A stretch of DNA of 54,996 bases from Planctomycetota bacterium (GTDB taxonomy: Bacteria; Planctomycetota; Planctomycetia; Gemmatales; Gemmataceae). Below are positions 49,530-54,996 of this stretch, piece after piece. The DNA is taken from assembly GCA_021325115.1 (NCBI GenBank), contig JAJPHU010000195.1, forward strand, positions 1-54,996. Direction: 5' to 3'. Numbering within the stretch: position 1 is the first letter of the stretch; each line of letters opens with the position of its first letter. A model generated the notes under the pieces. That model was not told the DNA's origin and ran no database searches. It worked only from the letters and a program-made list of their open reading frames with translations. The translations under genes were made by a program, and so were the position numbers.

Positions 49530-51217
49530 TCCGTCTTACGGAAACGATCATGCAAGGAGCGCCGATCGTTGCTGGCTGTCCAAGCCGTGACCGTAAGGGA
49601 GTGGCGGCTTTGCTGCTCTCTTACGGTCACGGCTCGGACATATTACAGGCTGTGCTGTTTCTCGTTTCCCTCGTGCAATTCTTGCGCTGCGCTGGACCTG
49701 CTTATGTGTGGGTGTGTGGGGCGCTGATTGTTCCGGCGCTGCGGTTGGGTTGGAGCGCGGATTATCGCCGGCGCGTATGGATACAGCTGCAACGTGAATG
49801 GGCCAGCATCGAAGCATTTGCTGGCCTCCCCCTTAATCCCCTCTCGCCACGGGGGGAGATTAAGAAGGGGCTGCCGTGGCGGGCGACGGCGTTGCTGATT
49901 GTTCTGCCAGCGGGGTTGTTCTTTCTATCGCAGGGCCGGCCCTTGATGACCGGTGATTCCAAACCGATCACACTGACCGCCTCCGCTCTGGTACGCGACG
50001 GCACCACTGAGCTCAGTGCCTTCCTGCCGGAATATGTCGCCGTGTACCGTCCCAATGCGTCAGCCTCTCTACCCTATTTCTGTATGCAGACAGCGACGGG
50101 GGTTTATTCCAGTTACCCTGCGGGAATGTTCGTGTTCGCCGTACCCTCGGCGGCGTTAGCCCGGCTGCTCGGCGTGGACCTGTTGTCCGGCGGAGTGCAG
50201 GACCGCATGGAGAAGGGTGTTGCTTCCTGGTTGGCAGCGGCGTGCCTGGGACTGTTTTTTTTGTTGGCGCTACATCTGGTTGATGCGGCCAGTGCGGCCT
50301 GGATGACGCTGCTGCTGGCGACAGGATCGGGCCTGTGCAGCACTGTAGGACAAGCGCTATGGCAGCACGGCGGCGTCCTCTTCTGGATGTTGCTGGCACT
50401 TCTGATAGAGTTTCGCACCTGGCGGCGTCCTACGCTGCCCGCAACACTGCTTCAAGGCACGGCCCTGGCCATGATGTTCGCCTGCCGTTTGCCATCGGCA
50501 CTGCTCATCGCGGCTTTCGGCCTTTGGCTGCTGATCCGTGCGCCGCGCCGTGCAGTCCTCGTTGGGCTCAGCGCCGCCATAGCCTACGTGCCCTGGGCAT
50601 GGTACTATGGGACGACTTACGGCCATATTCTCGGACCTTCGATCCGGCAACGGGAAATGTTTACGGGACATTGGCGCGAGACACTCCTCCCTTTGCTCTT
50701 TAGCACCGATCATGGACTGCTAGTTTATCAGCCGTGGATCTTACTGACCCTGACGATGGCTGTACCCGGCGTGCGCCGCCGCTTGCCGACGGCTCCCTCC
50801 TTATCTCTCCCCCACTTGGAGGGGGATAAAAGGGGAGCGCCGCGTGGTTGGGGCTGGTTGTGCCTGGCGGCCATCGTGCCGTATGTGGCGCTGATCGCTT
50901 CGTGGTACTGCTGGTGGGGCGGGCAGTGTTGGGGATCGCGGCTGCTCGTTGAAACAGTTCCCTTTTTCGCTCTTCTTTGTCTTCCTTGCCTCGCCGCTCT
51001 TCGCCGGCTGGCCTGGGGCCGCCGTTTGTTGCTGGCGACTGCGCTCACCGCCGCCTTCGTGCAGCTGCCTGGGGTGTATCTGAAAGCAGATTTCCGCGAT
51101 ACACAACCGGCGTTAATCGGCAGCATAAGCCCGGAGCCGCCGGGTTCCTGGAAACACTGGCCGTTCCTTACGCCGTTCGTCGGTCCACGTGATTTATCGT
51201 TTCGCGCAAAACGATAA
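49523..51217 (+). CDS. Multi-pass membrane protein, glycosyltransferase-39-like
   Basis: 564 residues. About ten hydrophobic helices and a first periplasmic loop (LPYFCMQTATGVYSSYPAGM) resemble dolichyl-phosphate-mannose-type mannosyltransferases (GT-39/ArnT group), with PLMTGDSKPITLTASAL near the first loop. It would transfer a sugar from a lipid carrier on the outer face. Three palindromes are inserted in frame: residues near 20-38 (CPSRDRKGVAALLLSYGHGS), 102-117 (LPLNPLSPRGEIKKGL) and 424-440 (PSLSLPHLEGDKRGAPRG). ATG 49523 overlaps the previous stop; ATG 49550 is an alternative. The stop codon sits in a hairpin shared with the terminator. Confidence 0.7.
   Translation: MVVRLTETIMQGAPIVAGCPSRDRKGVAALLLSYGHGSDILQAVLFLVSLVQFLRCAGPAYVWVCGALIVPALRLGWSADYRRRVWIQLQREWASIEAFAGLPLNPLSPRGEIKKGLPWRATALLIVLPAGLFFLSQGRPLMTGDSKPITLTASALVRDGTTELSAFLPEYVAVYRPNASASLPYFCMQTATGVYSSYPAGMFVFAVPSAALARLLGVDLLSGGVQDRMEKGVASWLAAACLGLFFLLALHLVDAASAAWMTLLLATGSGLCSTVGQALWQHGGVLFWMLLALLIEFRTWRRPTLPATLLQGTALAMMFACRLPSALLIAAFGLWLLIRAPRRAVLVGLSAAIAYVPWAWYYGTTYGHILGPSIRQREMFTGHWRETLLPLLFSTDHGLLVYQPWILLTLTMAVPGVRRRLPTAPSLSLPHLEGDKRGAPRGWGWLCLAAIVPYVALIASWYCWWGGQCWGSRLLVETVPFFALLCLPCLAALRRLAWGRRLLLATALTAAFVQLPGVYLKADFRDTQPALIGSISPEPPGSWKHWPFLTPFVGPRDLSFRAKR
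49583..49634. repeat. In-frame palindrome, 'gccgtgaccgtaag' family
   Basis: AGCCGTGACCGTAAGGGAG pairs with CTCTCTTACGGTCACGGCT at 18 of 19 positions around a 14-base loop, within the N-terminal region of the membrane protein gene. Confidence 0.88.
49827..49871. repeat. In-frame palindrome, 'cccttaatcccc' family
   Basis: CCCCCTTAATC and GATTAAGAAGGGG pair with one bulge, with inner TCTC/GAGA and GCC/GGG contacts. It encodes LPLNPLSPRGEIKKG in the membrane protein. Same type as 25030-25083. Confidence 0.8.
50793..50838. repeat. In-frame palindrome, third copy in the membrane protein gene
   Basis: CTCCCTCCTTATCTCTCCCCC pairs imperfectly with GGGGGATAAAAGGGGAGC around ACTTGGA. It encodes SLSLPHLEGDKRGAPRG. 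Confidence 0.78.
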
Positions 51218-51223
51218 ATCACG
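51188..51223. terminator. Perfect hairpin between convergent genes
   Basis: CGTGATTTATCGTTT pairs perfectly (15 bases) with AAACGATAAATCACG around a 6-base loop. It overlaps the last codons and stop of the membrane protein and precedes the cysK stop at 51239, so it probably ends both transcripts. Confidence 0.8.
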
Positions 51224-51238
51224 CGGTGAAACGAATCA

Positions 51239-52204
51239 TCATTCGGGATATAGCGCCGTGCTCAGATAGCGTTCGCCGAGGTCGGGCAAGACGACGACGA
51301 TCATCTTGCCAGCGTTTTCCGGCCGCTGCGCCACCTGCACGGCAGCATGGACGGCGGCACCGGAGCTGATGCCGCCGAGGATGCCTTCCTCCCGGGCCAC
51401 ACGGCGCGACATGGCGAAGGCATCGTCGTCATCGACCCGGATAACCTCATCGATAATCTCGACATTGAGTACCTTCGGGATGAAGCCGGCGCCAAGCCCC
51501 TGGATCTTGTGTGGGCCGGGCTTGAGCGGTTGCTTGTTCTTGGTCTGGGTGATGACAGCGCTGGCGACTGGCTCGACGGCGATGGCCTTAAAGCTCGGTT
51601 TGCGTTTCTTGATGACCTCGCTGACGCCGGTGATAGTGCCGCCGGTGCCGACGCCGGAAACCAGTATGTCCACCTTGCCAGCCGTATCGTTCCAGATCTC
51701 CTCAGCCGTGGTCTGGCGATGAATCTCCGGATTGGCCGGATTCTCGAACTGCTGCGGCATGAATGAATTGGGGATGGTTTTGAGTAATTCGTTAGCTTTT
51801 TCGATGGCGCCTTTCATGCCGGTTTCGCGTGGCGTGAGTACGACTTCAGCGCCAAAAGCCTTGAGCAGTCGGCGGCGTTCCAGGCTCATGCTTTCCGGCA
51901 TGGTGACGATGAGCTTGTAGCCGCGCGCGGCGCACGTGAAGGCCAAGCCAATGCCGGTGTTGCCGCTGGTCGGCTCAACGACGGTGGCGCCCGGCTTGAG
52001 GCGCCCGTCGCGTTCAGCTGCAGAGATCATGGCCACGCCAATACGGTCTTTTACCGACCATAAGGGATTGAAATTTTCCAGTTTGGCCAGAACCAAGGCT
52101 TTGGCGTCGCCAACCACGCGCCGCAGCCGCACCAAAGGCGTGGCACCGATGGTCTGCGTGATGTCGTCATAGATTCGGCCACGAAAGGCCGCTGCCTGCG
52201 TCAT
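51239..52204 (-). CDS. cysK: Cysteine synthase A (O-acetylserine sulfhydrylase)
   Basis: 321 residues; AGGAGG lies 7 bases before the ATG. The PLP lysine is K52 in [11 protein letters not shown] (the usual form is NPxxSVKDR). [27 protein letters not shown] and the C-terminal [11 protein letters not shown] are the substrate and phosphate loops. It makes cysteine from O-acetylserine and sulfide; the serine it depends on is made by the serA pair at 18-21 kb. Single-gene unit facing the membrane protein; the region upstream carries a very large palindrome. Confidence 0.95.
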   Translation of the reverse strand: MTQAAAFRGRIYDDITQTIGATPLVRLRRVVGDAKALVLAKLENFNPLWSVKDRIGVAMISAAERDGRLKPGATVVEPTSGNTGIGLAFTCAARGYKLIVTMPESMSLERRRLLKAFGAEVVLTPRETGMKGAIEKANELLKTIPNSFMPQQFENPANPEIHRQTTAEEIWNDTAGKVDILVSGVGTGGTITGVSEVIKKRKPSFKAIAVEPVASAVITQTKNKQPLKPGPHKIQGLGAGFIPKVLNVEIIDEVIRVDDDDAFAMSRRVAREEGILGGISSGAAVHAAVQVAQRPENAGKMIVVVLPDLGERYLSTALYPE

Positions 52205-52315
52205 TACGATTCCTCCTGCTTGGGTTTAAGAGAGTAAGACGTTTCGTGCCTTATGATAAGGATGTCAGGCCGTTCCGTGCAAGAGGTTCCCAAAGGCGGG
52301 GCGTGCTGCTAGATT

Positions 52316-52461
52316 TTGGCGAGCGGGGTTGCATTAGCGCCTGGCGAGCGGGGTTGCGTTAGCGTCCCGAGAAGCCAAATCTCGGGACGCTAACGCAACC
52401 CCGCTCGCCAGGCGCTAATGCAACCCCGCTCGCCAGGCGCTAATGCAACCCCGCTCGCCAA
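52316..52461. repeat. Very large nested palindrome
   Basis: Left arm 52317-52372 pairs perfectly over 56 bases with 52380-52435 around a 7-base loop. Each arm contains two tandem versions of GGCGAGCGGGGTTGC-TTAGCG. A further copy of the outer 25-base unit follows at 52436-52460, so the right side has that unit twice in tandem. The same unit family is at 38545-38603. Confidence 0.92.
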
Positions 52462-52616
52462 TAGTGTCGCTGTATGTACTGGTCGATACCTTGAGTCTGC
52501 GGCTGCCAGCTGTGAGTGAGACATGGATTCATATGGCGATGATACATCGAATGCTCCGGCACTTGCGGTCCGCATAGGAAAGTGCGGGCCGAAAGGCTTT
52601 TGCAAACGCTCTCTAA

Positions 52617-52672
52617 CGAATCGTTGAAGCAGAGCGACGGCAGAGCAACCGTCGCTTAGGCTTCTGGTTCGT
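52617..52672. repeat. Degenerate palindrome of the 'cgagccggaagc' family
   Basis: AGCGACGG/CCGTCGCT and GAAGC/GGCTTC pair, with outer ACGAA/GTTCGT. It lies in the cysK-rpsB gap (52205-52836). Apart from this repeat, the large palindrome and the promoter, nothing else was recognised in that gap. Confidence 0.6.
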
Positions 52673-52702
52673 CTTGGTAGTAGTTTTTTCCGTCAAAACC
52701 CT

Positions 52703-52731
52703 TTGACCCTTGCCCCTCTCATTGCTAGGAT
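52703..52731 (+). promoter_or_regulatory. Promoter and leader of the rpsB-tsf operon
   Basis: TTGACC at 52703-52708 and TAGGAT at 52726-52731 with a 17-base spacer make a good sigma70 promoter. The leader of roughly 100 bases contains CCCTTTCTGAAAGGGG near 52744-52759, a small hairpin followed by TTTGTT. This could be an attenuator or a ribosomal-protein S2 binding site; that part is speculative. Confidence 0.6.
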
Positions 52732-52836
52732 GACCTTCTTCACCCTTTCTGAAAGGGGCTTTGTTATGCGTGTGGCGACTATTTGTTCACTAACTCACCC
52801 GAATTTTCATTCCGCTTGGGAGCAGGAGGGCAGTGC

Positions 52837-53742
52837 GTGGCCATTGTCCAAGTAACAGAATTGATCGAGGCCGGTGTTCACTTTGGTCATCGGGCCAGCC
52901 GTTGGAATCCTAAAATGCGGCCGTACATCTACGGCAAGCGCAATCTGATCCACATCATCGACCTGCGCGAGACCGTCCGCGGCTTGTTGCGGGCGCATCG
53001 TTATCTGGCCAAAGTGGCCAGCCAGGGCAGTCTGGTATTGTTCGTCGGCACCAAGCGCCAGGCCAAGGAAGCCATCGAGCGCGAGGCCACTCGTTGCGGC
53101 ATGCCGTTTGTCAGCGAACGTTGGTTAGGTGGGACATTGACGAACTACCGCACCATCCGCGATCGGTTGAAGCGCCTGCAAGAATTGGAGGCGATGTGGT
53201 TGCCAGCCAACGAAAACCCGACCAAAGTCGATCTCCCCTCCTACATGAAGAACATGCTCAATGAGGCCGGCAAACTCGAATTGAGTAAGGCCCCCGAAAC
53301 GGCCGAGATCCGCGGTTACAGCAAAAAGATGGTTGCCACTCTCAACCGCGAGCTGATGAAGATCCAACGCAACCTATCCGGCATCCGCGAGATGAACCGT
53401 CTGCCCGATGCGCTGGTCGTCATCGATCCCCACCGCGAACACATCGCTGTCAAGGAGGCGGCACGCATGGGCGTGGCTACTGTCGCTCTGATCGATACCG
53501 ATAGCGATCCTGATGAGGTTGATCTGCCCATTCCTGGCAACGACGATAGTATTCGCTCAATTGAATTGATTTTGTCGAAATTGGCCGATGCGGTATTAGA
53601 GGGTAAAGCGGCTTTGCCGCCGGAGCCGCCTGGGCCGCAGGCCCGGCCAGCACCAGCAACTCCGCGTCCGGCCCCAGTCGGCGCCGGCAACGGCAATCCA
53701 CCCCCAGTGAACCCCAAACCCGCTTCGGCGGTCGTGGAATAA
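52837..53742 (+). CDS. rpsB: 30S ribosomal protein S2
   Basis: 301 residues from a GTG with GGAGG 7 bases upstream. [20 protein letters not shown] and [18 protein letters not shown] are the S2 signature, [18 protein letters not shown] and [12 protein letters not shown] follow, and [20 protein letters not shown] completes the fold. The last 45 residues form a Pro/Ala-rich tail ([20 protein letters not shown]) not seen in E. coli S2, probably disordered. First gene of the rpsB-tsf operon. An upstream TTG in the same frame would overlap the leader and is not used. Confidence 0.97.
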   Translation: MAIVQVTELIEAGVHFGHRASRWNPKMRPYIYGKRNLIHIIDLRETVRGLLRAHRYLAKVASQGSLVLFVGTKRQAKEAIEREATRCGMPFVSERWLGGTLTNYRTIRDRLKRLQELEAMWLPANENPTKVDLPSYMKNMLNEAGKLELSKAPETAEIRGYSKKMVATLNRELMKIQRNLSGIREMNRLPDALVVIDPHREHIAVKEAARMGVATVALIDTDSDPDEVDLPIPGNDDSIRSIELILSKLADAVLEGKAALPPEPPGPQARPAPATPRPAPVGAGNGNPPPVNPKPASAVVE

Positions 53743-53756
53743 GAGACAATTTCTGG

Positions 53757-53834
53757 TTAGTCACGAGCTGAAGGCAAGCGGCCGGTATTAACTGGCCGGT
53801 TAACCCCAGCCGCTCGCCTTCAGCTCGTGACTAA
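53757..53834. repeat. Palindrome in the rpsB-tsf gap
   Basis: TTAGTCACGAGCTGAAGGC and GCCTTCAGCTCGTGACTAA pair perfectly over 19 bases, with inner AAGCGGCCGG/CCGGTT-type pairing. It sits between rpsB and tsf, which are normally co-transcribed, so it must be read through or act as an mRNA stabiliser or attenuator. Confidence 0.88.
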
Positions 53835-53859
53835 ACGAGTTTTTATAGGACGGAGCAAC

Positions 53860-54690
53860 ATGGCTGAGATCACTGCCGAAATGGTCAAGAAATTGCGCGA
53901 CCGTACCGGTGTTCAAATGATGAAGTGCAAAGCCGCCCTTCAGAAAGCCGACGGCGACATGGAGAAGGCGATTGAGATTCTGCGCAAAGAGAATGTCGGC
54001 GCCGTTGCCAAGCTGGCCGAACGCGAAGCCAGCGAGGGCCGCATCGGCGTCTACATCGATCCAGACAAACAGGTCGGCGCCCTGGTCGAGTTACGCTGTG
54101 AGACGGCCCCCGTGGCCAAGAGCGATTTGTTTGTTCAACTCGCCAACGATTTGGCCAAGCAGGTGGCCTTGCAAGAAGCGGCCACACCAGAGGCGCTCTT
54201 GGCCTTGCCCTTCGACGGCAAGAGGACTGTCGGCGAACGTGTCGCCGAAGTCGTCAGCCTCATGCACGAGAATATGAAGCTGGCCCGCATGGTCCGGTTG
54301 AAGGGGCTATTAGGGAGCTATGTCCATCACGATGGCTCACTCGGCGTGTTGGTGCAGGTTGAGGGCGCCAAAGCCGATCCGCAGCTGTTGCGCGACGTGT
54401 GCATGCACATCGCAGCCAAAAACCCTGTGGCCGCTCTGCGCGAACATGTTCCGCAGGCTGTCATCGACAAGGAGATGGAGATTGCCCGCGCTCAGGCAGC
54501 CGCCACTGGCAAACCGGCCAACATTGTCGAAAAGATCGCCGAAGGCAAAATGAAAACCTGGTATGCCGAAAACGTGCTGGCTGAGCAGCCATTCGTCAAA
54601 GACGACAGCAAAACCGTCGGCGACCTGCTCAAGTCAGCCGGCCTGAAGCTGGTCCAGTTTGTTCGCCTTCGTGTCGGCGAAGTGGGTTAA
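53860..54690 (+). CDS. tsf: Elongation factor Ts
   Basis: 276 residues; GGACGGAG lies 5 bases before the ATG. The N-terminal UBA-like domain is AEMVKKLRDRTGVQMMKCKA, the core follows, and a coiled-coil with MKTWYAENVLAEQPFVKDDS ends the protein. It exchanges GDP for GTP on EF-Tu. The EF-Tu contact motif, TDFVAR in most bacteria, reads TAPVAK here (T82-K87), so the Asp-Phe pair that inserts into EF-Tu is missing. Second gene of the operon. Confidence 0.96.
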   Translation: MAEITAEMVKKLRDRTGVQMMKCKAALQKADGDMEKAIEILRKENVGAVAKLAEREASEGRIGVYIDPDKQVGALVELRCETAPVAKSDLFVQLANDLAKQVALQEAATPEALLALPFDGKRTVGERVAEVVSLMHENMKLARMVRLKGLLGSYVHHDGSLGVLVQVEGAKADPQLLRDVCMHIAAKNPVAALREHVPQAVIDKEMEIARAQAAATGKPANIVEKIAEGKMKTWYAENVLAEQPFVKDDSKTVGDLLKSAGLKLVQFVRLRVGEVG

Positions 54691-54701
54691 AGCACATTTG
54701 T

Positions 54702-54996
54702 TCAGCCGCGAGCCGTAGGTGAACGTGGAGCAACCTCCCGCTTACCTACAGCTCGTGGCCAAACACAGTCGGCCTTTTTAACCGGCGCCTGCTGTACCAC
54801 TTCGAGTGCCTTGGCGGGGGCGAAGGTCAACACCTCACTCACCTGCGTCTCTAGAATGGAGACTTGGCCCAGAGACACGGGCAGCTCCAAGACCGTTTCT
54901 ACGATCTCTTCAACGCCGCGTAGATGGATGTGATGATAGCCCCGCAGGTAGGCCATGAAGGCCGTCAGGCGGAGATCGATGCTGGAGGCACGCGCA
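54702..54996 (-). pseudogene. IS66-type transposase fragment, truncated at a palindrome
   Basis: The frame enters from the right edge (SIDLRLTAFMAYLRGYHHIH) and continues RGVEEIVETVLELPVSLGQV and ALEVVQQAPVKKAD. This matches the IS66 TnpC region that normally reads YHLSxRxVQELLADLFGxxISLGT and then QAPVxHADETGW. At the first catalytic Asp (..KKAD) the transposase reading ends and the frame runs into a palindrome (54705-54760), ending APRSPTARG and a stop. The catalytic core after the first Asp is lost. The N-terminus lies beyond the window. Confidence 0.7.
54705..54760. repeat. Palindrome truncating the transposase
   Basis: GCCGCGAGCCGTAGGTGAAC pairs with TTACCTACAGCTCGTGGCC, with inner GGAG/CTCC. 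It lies between tsf and the transposase fragment and supplies the fragment's last residues and stop. It may also terminate tsf. Confidence 0.78.

Noticed and set aside
52316..52461. Possible CRISPR array or attachment site at the tandem units
   Set aside because: Units are palindromic halves with no spacers of regular length and no cas genes; it is a nested inverted repeat.
52390..52605. Small frame on the minus strand across the large palindrome
   Set aside because: It is made almost wholly of repeat sequence, with no ribosome site and no domain.

Overview
The window looks like chromosomal DNA of a planctomycete, most probably of the Gemmataceae. The clues are a TIGR02996 (Gemmata repeat-companion) protein with leucine-rich repeats, a secreted sulfatase, Tat/Sec-exported Gfo/Idh/MocA and TIM-barrel sugar proteins, a Ser/Thr kinase beside a broken ECF-sigma-like fragment, and many intergenic palindromes. 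The genus cannot be told from this sequence. No rRNA, tRNA, CRISPR array or complete insertion sequence was seen. Starts were chosen by Shine-Dalgarno spacing and family N-termini.

Layout. 0-1 kb: sensor histidine kinase cut by the left edge. 1.3-2.6 kb: DJ-1/PfpI protein and HAD phosphatase (+). 2.7-15.6 kb, all minus: TIGR02996/LRR protein, sulfatase, GlnE, MiaB with two tiny upstream ORFs, metallophosphoesterase, PAS-GAF-receiver protein, and an ATP-cone protein resembling class III ribonucleotide reductase without its radical site. 15.8-18.0 kb: large exported protein (+). 18.0-20.9 kb: SerA and a class V aminotransferase, a likely serine pathway (-). 21-25 kb: exported TIM-barrel protein, VWA protein, a possible small RNA with a strong terminator, two small ORFs, and an exported hypothetical. 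25.4-31.1 kb (-): Ser/Thr kinase, SDR epimerase, PyrF, secreted GalM, lone ABC ATPase. 31.5-37.4 kb (+): S41 peptidase-like protein, oxidoreductase, zinc-ribbon/trypsin-like membrane protein. 37.5-39.9 kb: GNAT (-), then apt, hisI, hisG (+). 40-44 kb (-): def, fmt, rsmB and two TadE-like genes. 44-49 kb: decayed toxin-antitoxin pair, esterase, large VWA membrane protein, AAA-ATPase remnant. 49-51 kb: Cys-rich protein and glycosyltransferase-like membrane protein (+). 51-55 kb: cysK (-), promoter plus rpsB and tsf (+), and an IS66-type transposase fragment (-) running off the right edge.

The most striking property is a dense population of short palindromic elements of several families. Many lie between genes. 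At least nine copies lie inside or overlap open reading frames without breaking them: the histidine kinase, HAD phosphatase C-terminus, exported hypothetical (two), PyrF, S41 protein (two) and the glycosyltransferase-like protein (three). In two genes the element supplies the hydrophobic core of the signal peptide. This resembles Rickettsia palindromic elements and is the best candidate for something undescribed. A second theme is decay: toxin-antitoxin, AAA ATPase, ECF sigma, TatC-like and IS66 fragments sit among the palindromes.
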